A DNA stretch of 64,000 nt from 2-01-FULL-39-28 sp964436165 (GCA_964436165.1 CAYTBY010000001.1:88653-152652), one strand, 5' to 3'. Shown: positions 24,467 to 34,504, numbered from the stretch's first letter. The notes: generated from the sequence alone by a model not told the origin. Made by a program: numbers and translations.

Positions 24467-25871
24467 TTGGCGCTATCCGCGCTCTCTTGTTTACATGTTT
24501 CAATTAAGCGAATATAATATCCATGATTTTTGGGCTTGGTATAAAAGAACGGATGACTTTAGCCGGGTTGAACGGCGCAAACAGCTCGAGATGACCTTAA
24601 AGGCTGTTTTATTGATGGTAGTTGCTTTAGCCATGCTGACTCTTTCCTATCTCGCCGTAGCCGTTACATTATGGTTTTTCGCGAGTTCATATAAGTATAT
24701 ATTGTTTTTTATTTTTGTTTTGGTTTCTCCTTATCTTTTAGCATATGAGCTGGTTGTCTCGTTACTGATGGTAAAATTTTTTATCCAACGGCCAATCGAG
24801 TATTTTATTATAAAAAAAGCACGGCAGAGGCTTCAAACGCACAAAGCCATCAGGATAGGCATTGCCGGCAGTTTTGGCAAAACAACGATGCGGGAAATTC
24901 TTAAAACCGTTCTGTCTGAAGGAAAAAAAGTAGCCGCCCCGCCCCACAGCTACAATACCATGCTGGGATTAAGCCGGTTCATTATGGATTTAAGGGGCGA
25001 CGAAGAAGTTCTTATTTTTGAACTTGGCGAATATTATCCGGGAGATGTCCGCAGATTGTGCGAATTAGTAAGACCGCAAATAGGTATTATAACCGGGGTC
25101 AATGAAGCTCATTTGGAAAAGTTCGGCAGTTTGGATAAAACGGCGGGTACTATTTTTGAACTGGCCGATTGGCTCAAAGAGAGCCTTATCTATGTTAATG
25201 GAGAAAATAAACTAGCCAGAGAAAACGCTTCTGCTCGACACCTAATATATGGCAGAAATGGTTTTGGCCCTTGGAAAGTTGAAAATGCCGCCACTGACTT
25301 AACGGGTACAAAATTTACTTTGACAAGAGATGGCCAGAGATTAGAGGTTGGATCAAAACTCCTTGGCTTGCATCAGATTGGTCCTTTGGTAGTTGCGGCC
25401 GATATCGCAAATCATTTAGGAATTTCTCTTGATAAAATTAAAAAGGGAATTGAAAAAACCAAGTCATTTGACCATCGTCTTGAGCCAAGATTTGATTCAA
25501 GCGGGGTAATTACCCTCGATGATAGTTATAACGGAAACCCGGACGGAGTCAGGGCGGTAATCGAATTTCTCGCATCCTTAAAGGGTCATCGAAGATTTTA
25601 TGTGACGCCAGGATTGGTTGAAATGGGACCTCGGCTGAAGGAAGTTCACAAAGAAATAGGCCGGAACTTAGCAAAAGCGGGGATAGAAAAGGTGGTTTTA
25701 ATTAAAAATTCTGTGACCGGTTATATAGAAGAAGGGCTTAGGGAATCCCACTATCTGGGCGAGGTGATTTGGTTTAATGATGGTTTGTCTGCTTTTAGGG
25801 CCTTGCCCCATTTAACTGTAAAAAATGACGTGGTTTTGCTTCAGAATGACTGGCCCGATCAGTACAAATAA
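24438..25871 (+). CDS. Membrane-anchored MurF-like Mur ligase
   Basis: 477 residues. The N-terminal ~130 residues contain about two to three membrane helices (LKAVLLMVVALAMLTLSYLAVAV, ILFFIFVLVSPYLLAYELVVS). Then comes a Mur ligase core: ATP loop GIAGSFGKTTM, the middle domain with GEYYPGDVRRL and VNEAHLEKFGS, and the C-terminal YNGNPDGVRAVIEFL, matching MurF. MurF adds D-Ala-D-Ala to UDP-MurNAc-tripeptide. Ordinary MurF has no membrane helices; this form appears in CPR genomes. The D-Ala-D-Ala ligase follows directly, as expected. Confidence 0.82.
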   Translation: MIRKWLSRYSWRYPRSLVYMFQLSEYNIHDFWAWYKRTDDFSRVERRKQLEMTLKAVLLMVVALAMLTLSYLAVAVTLWFFASSYKYILFFIFVLVSPYLLAYELVVSLLMVKFFIQRPIEYFIIKKARQRLQTHKAIRIGIAGSFGKTTMREILKTVLSEGKKVAAPPHSYNTMLGLSRFIMDLRGDEEVLIFELGEYYPGDVRRLCELVRPQIGIITGVNEAHLEKFGSLDKTAGTIFELADWLKESLIYVNGENKLARENASARHLIYGRNGFGPWKVENAATDLTGTKFTLTRDGQRLEVGSKLLGLHQIGPLVVAADIANHLGISLDKIKKGIEKTKSFDHRLEPRFDSSGVITLDDSYNGNPDGVRAVIEFLASLKGHRRFYVTPGLVEMGPRLKEVHKEIGRNLAKAGIEKVVLIKNSVTGYIEEGLRESHYLGEVIWFNDGLSAFRALPHLTVKNDVVLLQNDWPDQYK

Positions 25872-25886
25872 TATAAAATGATAGAT

Positions 25887-27047
25887 ATGACTAAAACCAT
25901 AGCTGTTATTTTTGGCGGTCGGAGCGCTGAACATGATGTCTCGATTATCACCGCTCACACACCCATTATCCAATCCCTCCTAGCGGTGGGGGAGTTTGAT
26001 GTTTGGCCCGTTTATATTTCCAAAGACGGACTTTGGTATTCAGATAAGGCCATGAATGATATTTTGTATTTTAAAAATGATAACTTTGAAGCCAATCCGG
26101 CTAAACATAAAAAAATTCAGCTCTTATTTGATCAAGGATTAAAAATAATCTGGCCAGGTATTAGATCTAAAACGGTTAAGATTGATGTTGTTTTTCCGGC
26201 AATGCACGGCACTTTTGGAGAAGACGGCAGTTTAATGGGTCTTCTCCGGATGGCCGGTGTTCCTTTCGTTGGCTGTGATCTGTTTGCTTCGGCGGTGGCA
26301 ATGGATAAGGTTTTAACGAAACAGGTTTTAGCCGTCGAAGGCATTCCGGTCGTGCCATATGTTTGGTTTACTAAATTTGATTGGAAAGAAAATAAAAATG
26401 CCTGGAAAGAAAAAATTTCTAAGCTAAAATGGCCGGTTTTTGTAAAGCCAGTTCATCTTGGTTCCAGCATTGCCATTACCAAAGTCAAAGAAGAGAAGGA
26501 TTTAGAAAATGCAATCGAGGTAGCTTTTCATTATGACGATAAAGTTTTGGTTGAAGAAGGGGTGGCAAATCTTATAGAAGTAACTCTGCCAATAATAGGC
26601 AATGAAAAATTACAGCTGGCGGCGATAGAGCGGCCCCTGAATAAAACCGAATTTTTTGATTTTGAGGACAAATATCTTTCCGGCGGCAAAAAGGGAAGCG
26701 GGGTCAATAGCCAATACAGCGAGATCCCGGCCAATATCAGCTCCGAGCTCAAAGAACGGGTAGAGGATCTGGGCAGACAAACCTATAAGATACTGGGATG
26801 CTCCGGCATTGCTCGGGTTGACTTTTTGATTGAGGGTTCGCTTAATCAGGTTTATGTAAACGAAGTAAACACTCTTCCGGGGAGTCTTTACTGCCATAAT
26901 TGGAGAAAGGTTGGAGTTTCAGACGCAGAACTTGTTACGAAGCTAGTCTCTTTGGCCGAAGAGCGTTTTAATTCCCGCAAAAATACAACCTATACTTTTA
27001 AATCGGATATTTTGAAGAAAACCGGCGGCCGGAAGATGGCGGAATAA
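25887..27047 (+). CDS. ddl: D-alanine--D-alanine ligase
   Basis: 386 residues, ATP-grasp enzyme joining two D-Ala for peptidoglycan. Landmarks are VIFGGRSAEHDVS at the N terminus, MHGTFGEDGSLMGLLRMAGVPFVGC, KPVHLGSSIAITKV in the ATP-grasp core, and the metal-binding YVNEVNTLPGS. ATG 25887 is preferred over 25878 because a TATAAA box ends 9 nt before it. It sits after MurF, which uses its product. Confidence 0.95.
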   Translation: MTKTIAVIFGGRSAEHDVSIITAHTPIIQSLLAVGEFDVWPVYISKDGLWYSDKAMNDILYFKNDNFEANPAKHKKIQLLFDQGLKIIWPGIRSKTVKIDVVFPAMHGTFGEDGSLMGLLRMAGVPFVGCDLFASAVAMDKVLTKQVLAVEGIPVVPYVWFTKFDWKENKNAWKEKISKLKWPVFVKPVHLGSSIAITKVKEEKDLENAIEVAFHYDDKVLVEEGVANLIEVTLPIIGNEKLQLAAIERPLNKTEFFDFEDKYLSGGKKGSGVNSQYSEIPANISSELKERVEDLGRQTYKILGCSGIARVDFLIEGSLNQVYVNEVNTLPGSLYCHNWRKVGVSDAELVTKLVSLAEERFNSRKNTTYTFKSDILKKTGGRKMAE

Positions 27048-27070
27048 AATTTTTGTGATAATATCTAATT

Positions 27071-28513
27071 ATGCAGCGTAATAATATACTTGAGACTAAA
27101 GATCTTGTTGGAAAAGAAGTTCAGCTTTTTGGCTGGGTTAATGTCCGGCGTGACCACGGCAAAATAATTTTTATAGATTTGCGTGACCGTTCAGGCGTGG
27201 TTCAGGCTGTTTTTGGCCCCTGGACTCAAGGACTTTACGAAACTGCCAATCAACTTAGGAGTGAATGGGTGATTCGGATCAAAGGCAAAGTCAAAGAACG
27301 TCCGGAAAAAATGGTTAATCCAGAGACCGAAACAGGAAAGATTGAAATTGAACCCTTGGAATTAGAAGTCTTGAACGAGGCTCTTACCCCGCCCTTTCCC
27401 TTGGATACTCCAGGTGATGATATTGACGAGGATGTGCGTCTCAAATTCCGCTATTTAGATTTGCGGAGGCCGCGACTTCAGAAAAATATAAAATTTCGTT
27501 CAGATTTTGTCGATAGAATAAGACAATTTTTATTTAAAAAAGGTTTTGTAGAGATAGAAACCCCGATCTTATCGGCTCCTACACCCGAAGGTTCAAGGGA
27601 TTTTGTTGTTCCTTCCAGGTTGAATCCAGGTAAATTTTTTGCCCTACCTCAAAGTCCTCAACAATATAAACAGCTTTTAATGGTTGCCGGTTTTGAAAAG
27701 TATTTTCAAATAGCCAGATGTTTCCGTGACGAAGACTTGAGAGCTGACAGAGGATTTGAGCATACCCAAGTTGATATTGAAGTAAGTTTTATAAATCAGG
27801 AGGAATTTATGGCTTTGGATGAGGAAATGATGATTACGGTAGTAGGGGGTATGGGTTATAAAATAAAACAAAAACCTTTCCCGGTCTTTACCTATAAAGA
27901 AGCAGTGGAAAAATTTGGAGCTGATAAATTTGATTTGCGAACTGAAGAAGATAAGGCGAATGGTGTTCTGGCCTATGCCTGGGTTAAAGATTTTCCATTT
28001 TTTGAAAAAGTGGATGCTGCGCACGAAGACAAAAGGAGCGAATCCTCCTTCGCCAAGGCTTCGGAGGACGATGGGAAGTGGACGTTTACTCACAATCCAT
28101 TTTCACACGCCAAACCGGAGCATGTCGATTGGTTATTAAAAGGAGAACATATTGGCGAAATACTCACAACTCAATATGATCTAGTTTGTAATGGATTTGA
28201 AGTTGGCGGAGGAAGTATTCGAGCTCACAAGCCGGAGATGCTTCATGCGGTGTTTAGGATAATGGGTTATGGCGAGAAAGAGATCGAAGAACAATTTGGT
28301 CATATGTTAGAGGCTTTCAAGTACGGTGCTCCGCCTCATGGCGGAATTGCTCATGGGATTGAAAGAAATTTGATGACCCTGACGGGTGAGTCATATTTGC
28401 GAGAAACTCAGGCCTTTCCCCAGACAAGTTCCGGCCGGACTTCAGTTATGGCTGCACCGAGTGAGCTAAGCAAAAAACAACTCAAGGAGCTCCATCTAAA
28501 GATAGAAAAGTAG
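27071..28513 (+). CDS. aspS: Aspartate--tRNA ligase (short form)
   Basis: 480-residue class II synthetase charging tRNA-Asp. The OB-fold anticodon domain opens the protein (LVGKEVQLFGWVNVRRDHGK). Motif 2 is FRDEDLRADR and motif 3 is GIAHGIERNLM. Bacterial AspRS are near 590 residues; here the GAD insertion domain between motifs 2 and 3 is missing. Motif 2 continues GFEHTQVD instead of the common QPEFTQID. A palindromic repeat (28043-28068) adds SESSFAKASEDD in frame. Whether it also charges tRNA-Asn cannot be read here. Confidence 0.93.
   Translation: MQRNNILETKDLVGKEVQLFGWVNVRRDHGKIIFIDLRDRSGVVQAVFGPWTQGLYETANQLRSEWVIRIKGKVKERPEKMVNPETETGKIEIEPLELEVLNEALTPPFPLDTPGDDIDEDVRLKFRYLDLRRPRLQKNIKFRSDFVDRIRQFLFKKGFVEIETPILSAPTPEGSRDFVVPSRLNPGKFFALPQSPQQYKQLLMVAGFEKYFQIARCFRDEDLRADRGFEHTQVDIEVSFINQEEFMALDEEMMITVVGGMGYKIKQKPFPVFTYKEAVEKFGADKFDLRTEEDKANGVLAYAWVKDFPFFEKVDAAHEDKRSESSFAKASEDDGKWTFTHNPFSHAKPEHVDWLLKGEHIGEILTTQYDLVCNGFEVGGGSIRAHKPEMLHAVFRIMGYGEKEIEEQFGHMLEAFKYGAPPHGGIAHGIERNLMTLTGESYLRETQAFPQTSSGRTSVMAAPSELSKKQLKELHLKIEK
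28043..28068. repeat. Palindromic repeat inside aspS
   Basis: TCCTCC, 14 nt, GGAGGA, with AAGGCTTCGGAGGA. The same AAGGCTTCGGAGGAC core is found in the MurE-like gene at 46329-46356. Confidence 0.8.
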
Positions 28514-28516
28514 CGT

Positions 28517-29455
28517 ATGAGATTAAAGCTTTACACTGTAACAATTACAATCATTGTTCTCTTTACCGTAAATATTTTTTTGGCTGTAAAAAATTCTCGT
28601 GATATAATTCTTAGCGAACCGGCATCCTTTAGCAATTATAATTATGATGACGAGGCTTACCTTCTTCCCATTTCTGAACCAAATTACATTCCTATTCTCA
28701 ACGCTAATCTTCCCAGGCCGGTTCTAAGCGGTAAGTCAGCCCTGGTCTACGATACTCGTTCGAGCCGTTTTCTATACGAAAAAGATATAGATTTAAAACT
28801 GCCAATCGCTTCGTTAACTAAAGTTTTGAGCGCGGTTATTGTTTTGGAAAAACTTAATTTGGAAGACATTGTAACCGTATCAGAGCAGTCTATAAAAGTC
28901 GACGGCGAGAAACAAGATTTATATTTAGGCGAAAAATTAAGCGTTAAAAATCTTCTCAAGCTGATGCTGATTGAATCATCCAATGATGCGGCTTATGCTT
29001 TGGCGGAATATGCAAAAACCAGAGATATTAACTTTATTGAAGCAATGAATGCTAAAGCCGCGGCTATTAGCATGAAGAATTCTTTATTTTTGGATCCAGC
29101 CGGTTTGGAGGATAGGGCCTATTCGACCGGAGAAGATTTAGTTAAACTGGTAGAATACTCCCTGAACTATCAGGAAATCTGGGATATATCTTCCGAGAAA
29201 ACAGCGATAATAGAATCAAGCGACGAAAGGATAAAACATTCTGTGATTAGCACTAATCGTTTGCTGGGTTTGATAAAGGATATCGTCGGCGGTAAGACGG
29301 GTTTTACTGAAGGTGCTGGTCAGTGTATGATTCTTGTTGCCAGCGTACCAGAATACGACGGTAAGATTATTAGTATTGTTTTAGGTTCAGGCGATAGATT
29401 TGGCGATACCCAGAAGTTAATAGAATGGACCAGAACGGCGTATAGGTGGAGATAG
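28517..29455 (+). CDS. D-alanyl-D-alanine carboxypeptidase (S11)
   Basis: 312 residues. An N-terminal membrane anchor (LYTVTITIIVLFTVNIFLAV) leads to an extracytoplasmic penicillin-binding domain with the three active-site motifs: SLTK (Ser nucleophile and Lys), SSNDAAYALAEY (SxN) and VGGKTGFTEGAG (KTG). It trims the terminal D-Ala from wall peptides. It starts 3 nt after aspS and is in the cell-wall block. Confidence 0.92.
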   Translation: MRLKLYTVTITIIVLFTVNIFLAVKNSRDIILSEPASFSNYNYDDEAYLLPISEPNYIPILNANLPRPVLSGKSALVYDTRSSRFLYEKDIDLKLPIASLTKVLSAVIVLEKLNLEDIVTVSEQSIKVDGEKQDLYLGEKLSVKNLLKLMLIESSNDAAYALAEYAKTRDINFIEAMNAKAAAISMKNSLFLDPAGLEDRAYSTGEDLVKLVEYSLNYQEIWDISSEKTAIIESSDERIKHSVISTNRLLGLIKDIVGGKTGFTEGAGQCMILVASVPEYDGKIISIVLGSGDRFGDTQKLIEWTRTAYRWR

Positions 29456-29461
29456 ATCATT

Positions 29462-29540
29462 CAAACGTAACTAGTAATTAGTAACTAGTAATTAGAAAAT
29501 TTAAGTATATTCAATTACCAATTACCAATTACCAATTACT
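29462..29540. repeat. AT-rich short tandem repeats before mraY
   Basis: TAACTAGTAATTAG-type units repeated twice, then ATTACCA in four tandem units. The two sets are partly complementary, so a weak hairpin is possible. Confidence 0.6.
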
Positions 29541-29542
29541 CT

Positions 29543-30614
<1,072 letters not shown>

Positions 30615-30616
<2 letters not shown>

Positions 30617-30658
30617 TTGTCTTATAATAGTTTCGTTCGAAACCATTATAAGACAATT
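30615..30658. repeat. 21-bp near-perfect inverted repeat after mraY
   Basis: Arms 30615-30635 and 30638-30658 match at 20 of 21 positions with a 2-nt spacer; each arm includes TTATAAT or its complement. No T-run follows, so it is not a standard terminator. Confidence 0.7.
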
Positions 30659-30709
30659 TCAAAATATTCTTAATATAAGAAGAACCGAGTCGGTTCTTTG
30701 GCGAAAAAC

Positions 30710-30738
30710 TTGACTATTTCTTGACTTTGTGTTATTAG
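30710..30738 (+). promoter_or_regulatory. Promoter for ABC exporter
   Basis: TTGACT, 17-bp spacer, TATTAG. A second TTGACT begins at 30721. AAGGAG precedes ATG 30781. Confidence 0.55.
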
Positions 30739-30780
30739 TGGAAGATTACTCTTTGACAACTCAATAAGGAGACCCGCTAA

Positions 30781-32553
30781 ATGGTGAATTGGGCTAAGAG
30801 ATTTCTGGATAGACGAATAACTAATCCCGGCGTCAGGTTGATGGTCAATGCCATAGGTCAAGAGAAGGGCGTAAAAAAGGTATTTTTAGTCAGTATCTCC
30901 GGCTCCATACTGGGCGCATTTGTGCCGCTGATATACGGAAAAGTTATCAGAATGGCCGGAGACCGAACCTTCACCGTAGAATATATCCTTCTTTTTGTGC
31001 TGATGTGGATGACTATTGATCAAATACGCAACTGGACCACCAGATATTCGGATAAACAGGGCGTTTATACTTCCTGGGACGCTGACTATAATCTTTTTAT
31101 GAAGTCCTTGGCTCATTTGGTCCGGCTTCCGATGTCTTATTTATCAGAGCAACGGCTTCATAAGACCGTAGAAAGAGCGGCGCGGGGAGCGGACTATCTG
31201 GGAAGAATGATAAGAGACGTTCTATTTTCGCTTATTCCCCACTTCTTGAGTTTAGTATTTTCTTTTGTTCTCATGTTCTGGCTTCAGTGGCAGCTGGGCG
31301 TCCTTGTTCTTCTAACCGTGATCCTTTATACCTTCGCGATGACATCCAATAACAAGAAAATAGTTACTCTGAACCGGGAGAATAGAAAAATTTGGGAAGA
31401 GGCCTGGGGTCATATGGGTGATGTGACGAGTAATATCAAAGCCGTTAAGGCCAATACCAATGAAGAGTTTGAGATAGAAAGGATCGAAATTAATTTCAGC
31501 AAGTGCTACGGCAATGAGAGAAAAGTTCAAGATCTAAGGAATAGAATTCAGGCCTATGAACATTTTATATTCGGCTGCGGTTCTGTAATAACCCTTGCTC
31601 TTGGTTCTCTGATGTTAAGGTGGGGGATGATCGATGCCGGCGGTTTGTTCTCTTTCCTTGGATATATTCAGCTGGCCTATACTCCGTTTAGCCGCTTGGC
31701 CCACAACTGGCGGTTTGTTCTGGAGACATTGGTTGTTGAAGAAAGAGTCGCCAAGTTTCTGGAAGTGGAAAGAGAGAATTATGAGAGCGGAGATGAAATA
31801 CTGATCACCGGAGATATTGAGTTTAGGAATGTAACCTTTAAGTATGGAGAATCGGGGAGCGATGTTCTGAAAAATATTAATTTATCAATTAAAGAAGGCG
31901 AAACCGTAGCTCTTGTCGGAGGGAGCGGTGTCGGTAAAACAACCCTGATAGATCTGTTGTGCAGGTATTATGATCCTTCAGACGGACTGATAACAATTAA
32001 CGGCCTGGATATAAAAAAGTGGACGCTTAAGTCGCTCAGGTCTCAAATGGGCGTGGTTCCTCAAGACGTATCTCTTCTCAACGATACCATTAAACTCAAT
32101 ATTGCCTACGGAGATATTGAAAAAATATCTGATAAGGCGGCCATAGAAGATGCGGCCAGAGCTTCTTATGCCCATAACTTTATTACCGGCGATAGATTCA
32201 CCAATGGCTATGATCAAATAGTGGGTGAAAGAGGCATAAAGCTTTCAGCCGGTCAGAAACAAAGAGTGGCTATTGCCAGAGCCCTGCTCCGAGACCCTAA
32301 AATTCTTATCCTTGATGAAGCGACTTCGGCTCTTGATTCTGAATCAGAGATGTACGTCCAGCAGGCCCTGGAAGTGCTTATCAAGAGCAGAACGACCTTG
32401 ATTATAGCTCATCGTTTGAGTACGGTTAAAAAGGCGGACAAGATTGTTGTCCTTCACGATGGAGGAGTTGCCGAAATTGGCAAGCACTACGAGCTGATAG
32501 CCAGAGATGGAATATATAAGAAACTCATTAATCTGCAGAGTTTCAAGGAATAG
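30781..32553 (+). CDS. MsbA-like ABC exporter
   Basis: 590-residue half transporter. An ABC membrane domain with about six helices (residues ~40-330) is fused to an ATPase domain: Walker A GGSGVGKTT, signature LSAGQKQRVAIARAL (Ala in place of the first Gly), Walker B ILILDEATSALD, switch His in IIAHRLST. It works as a dimer exporting lipids, drugs or peptides. It has its own promoter, Shine-Dalgarno site and terminator. Placed between mraY and rodA, it may move an envelope component, but the substrate is unknown. Confidence 0.9.
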   Translation: MVNWAKRFLDRRITNPGVRLMVNAIGQEKGVKKVFLVSISGSILGAFVPLIYGKVIRMAGDRTFTVEYILLFVLMWMTIDQIRNWTTRYSDKQGVYTSWDADYNLFMKSLAHLVRLPMSYLSEQRLHKTVERAARGADYLGRMIRDVLFSLIPHFLSLVFSFVLMFWLQWQLGVLVLLTVILYTFAMTSNNKKIVTLNRENRKIWEEAWGHMGDVTSNIKAVKANTNEEFEIERIEINFSKCYGNERKVQDLRNRIQAYEHFIFGCGSVITLALGSLMLRWGMIDAGGLFSFLGYIQLAYTPFSRLAHNWRFVLETLVVEERVAKFLEVERENYESGDEILITGDIEFRNVTFKYGESGSDVLKNINLSIKEGETVALVGGSGVGKTTLIDLLCRYYDPSDGLITINGLDIKKWTLKSLRSQMGVVPQDVSLLNDTIKLNIAYGDIEKISDKAAIEDAARASYAHNFITGDRFTNGYDQIVGERGIKLSAGQKQRVAIARALLRDPKILILDEATSALDSESEMYVQQALEVLIKSRTTLIIAHRLSTVKKADKIVVLHDGGVAEIGKHYELIARDGIYKKLINLQSFKE

Positions 32554-32555
32554 AT

Positions 32556-32579
32556 CCGAGAGAAATCTCGGGTTTTTTG
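32556..32579 (+). terminator. Intrinsic terminator after ABC exporter
   Basis: CCGAGA, GAAA, TCTCGG, then TTTTTT. Confidence 0.88.
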
Positions 32580-32582
32580 TTG

Positions 32583-32588
32583 TATAAT
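32583..32588 (+). promoter_or_regulatory. -10 box before rodA
   Basis: TATAAT 75 nt upstream of the rodA ATG. It would put the whole 32598-32662 repeat in the rodA leader. Confidence 0.5.
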
Positions 32589-32597
32589 TAAGTTATG

Positions 32598-32662
32598 CCA
32601 GGTAGTAGAAGTTCCGAATACCTGGCTGGCGGCTTAAATTTATCGGAACTTTCACTACCTGG
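32598..32662. repeat. REP/MITE-like element, copy B, abutting rodA start
   Basis: Left end CCAGGTAGTAGAAGTTCCGA, right end the complement of CCAGGTAGTGAAAGTTCCGA (18 of 20 match). Its last base is directly before the rodA ATG. A shorter inner hairpin CCAGGTA...TACCTGG is also possible. Confidence 0.75.
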
Positions 32663-33736
32663 ATGGTTAAAGCGTTACTTTTCATAACCCTAGTCCTTCT
32701 TGTTTTTGGTTTGGTTGTTTTGTCGTCGGCGGGGATTGTCGAGGGTCAGAAGAAATTTGGCTCGTCATATTATTATTTAAATCATCAGCTGTTTGGAGTG
32801 GCCATCGGTCTGGCGGCGATGTTTATACTGTCAAAGATTGACTATAAATTTTGGAAGAAGGTTTCACTTCCAATACTGCTCGGAGCATTGTTTGTTCTGG
32901 CCCTAGTTTTTATTCCTCCTTTCGGTCATGGCCTTAAGGGAGCTAATCGGTGGATAAATGTGGCTGGTTTTTCTTTCCAGCCGTCAGAGCTTTTAAAACT
33001 AGGACTTATTATTTACCTTGCCGCCTGGTTCGGTAACCGAGACGAAAGAATAAGAAACTGGACTTATGGCATGGCTCCGTTTTTTCTGGTTTTGTCTTTT
33101 GTGGCGGCTTTGCTGGCTCTTCAGCCGGATATCGGAACGCTCATAGTGGTAACATTAATCTCTCTGGCTATTTATTTCTTTGCCGGTTCAAGGTTAAAAC
33201 ATCTAGCCATTATCGGAGTTGTTATCGCTGTTGTTTTGGTGGGGATGATATGGCTTGAACCGTATCGTTTTAATAGGATAAAGACATTTCTTGATCCGTC
33301 ATTTGAACCACAGGGGATTTCTTATCAGCTTAATCAATCACTGATCGGTATTGGTTCAGGCGGGATGTTCGGTGTCGGATTCGGTAAAAGTACCCAAAAG
33401 TTCGGTTTTCTTCCCGAGGTTATTCACGATTCCATATTTGCTATTGTTGTAGAAGAGTTAGGATTTGTGGGGGCATCATTTTTGGTAGGACTGTTTTTGC
33501 TTTTTACTTTTTTGATGGTTTGGACGGCTAATAATATAAGCGATAAATTCGGCAAACTTTTGATTATGGGAATGGCAACTTGGGTTATCGGCCAGGCATT
33601 TTTGAATATTATGGCTATATCCGGTCTGGCGCCTTTAACCGGCATCCCTCTGCCATTTGTTAGCTATGGCGGAACGGCAATGATGACGATTCTCGCCGGA
33701 ATGGGGATTGTATTAAATATCGCCAGAAGAGCTTAA
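32663..33736 (+). CDS. rodA: RodA/FtsW-family SEDS glycosyltransferase
   Basis: 357 residues, about ten membrane helices. SEDS proteins polymerise lipid II into glycan strands. Typical features: GGANRWI-like KGANRWINVAGFSFQPSE, the catalytic region with LLALQPDIGT, and the C-terminal TGIPLPFVSYGGTAMMTIL. The short length and PSEL..K pattern favour RodA (elongation) over FtsW, though the two are hard to separate without trees. The ATG touches a hairpin-forming repeat that could limit ribosome access. Confidence 0.9.
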   Translation: MVKALLFITLVLLVFGLVVLSSAGIVEGQKKFGSSYYYLNHQLFGVAIGLAAMFILSKIDYKFWKKVSLPILLGALFVLALVFIPPFGHGLKGANRWINVAGFSFQPSELLKLGLIIYLAAWFGNRDERIRNWTYGMAPFFLVLSFVAALLALQPDIGTLIVVTLISLAIYFFAGSRLKHLAIIGVVIAVVLVGMIWLEPYRFNRIKTFLDPSFEPQGISYQLNQSLIGIGSGGMFGVGFGKSTQKFGFLPEVIHDSIFAIVVEELGFVGASFLVGLFLLFTFLMVWTANNISDKFGKLLIMGMATWVIGQAFLNIMAISGLAPLTGIPLPFVSYGGTAMMTILAGMGIVLNIARRA

Positions 33737-33834
33737 TTATACTTGCTGGCCGTCTTTGGGATGAGTCTCCGCTCGAAAGCACAAACGGATTATTGTGAGT
33801 TCATTGTAGTTTGCAAGTTGTGAATTTTAAATCA

Positions 33835-33876
33835 ATATGTTTATAATATGTCCGGTCGGACATATTATAAACATAT
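33835..33876. promoter_or_regulatory. 42-bp perfect palindrome (operator 1)
   Basis: Two exact 20-bp arms around GT. The core is ATATGTCCG-GT-CGGACATAT, flanked by TTATAA. It lies 27 bp before the PaaX/Cas2-like gene and includes a TATAAT box. A diverged copy lies at 34449-34480. Confidence 0.8.
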
Positions 33877-33903
33877 ATATTCTGATATTAATATTAACCA
33901 AAA

Positions 33904-34422
33904 ATGAAAGGGGATTTTATTTTAAAATTTATAGAGGTAATGAGGGAAATCGGTTGCGGATTAAGCGAGAGCTGGGATCAGAGGCCGGTTTATAAAGGTT
34001 GTAGATTTGGCCGCTCGAAAAGGCGAGTTGATCAGGGTTTCAGAAATCTTAGAGAACGAGGGCTTATTGTTGAACGGCGAAGCGGTAAATTTAAGTTTAC
34101 GCCCGAAGGTCAGGAATGGTATCGTAGCGCATTGCTGAAATATTTCAGATCTACCGGCCAAAAGTGGGATAAGAAGTGGAGGGTGGTGATTTTTGACATA
34201 CCGGAAGAATTAAGCAGAGAACGAGTTAAATTCAGAAGAAAATTAAAATCTCTAGGTTTCTATATGTTGCAAAAGAGCGTCTTTATATTTCCTTACCCCT
34301 GCGAAGAGGAAATAGCCGGTTTTGCTAATCAGCTAAAGGTCGGGGATTACATTAATGTTTTAATTGCCGAATCAGCCGGTTATTTGGACGAAGAGGTGCG
34401 AGGGTTTTACGGCTTTAAATAG
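33904..34422 (+). CDS. PaaX-like wHTH regulator with Cas2-like domain
   Basis: 172 residues. The N-terminal ~75 residues are a winged helix (KRRVDQGFRNLRERGLIVERRSGKFKFTPEG). The C-terminal ~95 residues are a ferredoxin-like fold of the Cas2 type: KKWRVVIFDIPEELSRERVKFRRKLKSLGF (the first-strand Asp in FDIPE) and LQKSVFIFPYP. The same pairing occurs in PaaX repressors and in CPR proteins often labelled Cas2. No CRISPR array is present, so adaptation is unlikely. Matching palindromes on both sides make it a probable repressor of itself and of the next two genes. Confidence 0.82.
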   Translation: MKGDFILKFIEVMREIGCGLSESWDQRPVYKGCRFGRSKRRVDQGFRNLRERGLIVERRSGKFKFTPEGQEWYRSALLKYFRSTGQKWDKKWRVVIFDIPEELSRERVKFRRKLKSLGFYMLQKSVFIFPYPCEEEIAGFANQLKVGDYINVLIAESAGYLDEEVRGFYGFK

Positions 34423-34448
34423 TAAAAATAGCCGCTTAAATAATTACA

Positions 34449-34480
34449 TTTATAAAGTGTCCGACCGGACATAGTATAAA
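34449..34480. promoter_or_regulatory. Palindrome related to operator 1 (operator 2)
   Basis: 15-bp arms around AC with three mismatches; the core TGTCCG-AC-CGGACA is the same as in operator 1, read from the other strand. It lies just upstream of the promoter at 34505. Confidence 0.75.
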
Positions 34481-34504
34481 CGCAGATAATTTAATTAATT
34501 GCGC

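Noticed and set aside
33904..34422. Cas2 and CRISPR adaptation
   Set aside because: The C-terminal domain is Cas2-like, but it is fused to a winged helix as in PaaX, and no CRISPR array, Cas1 or effector is present.
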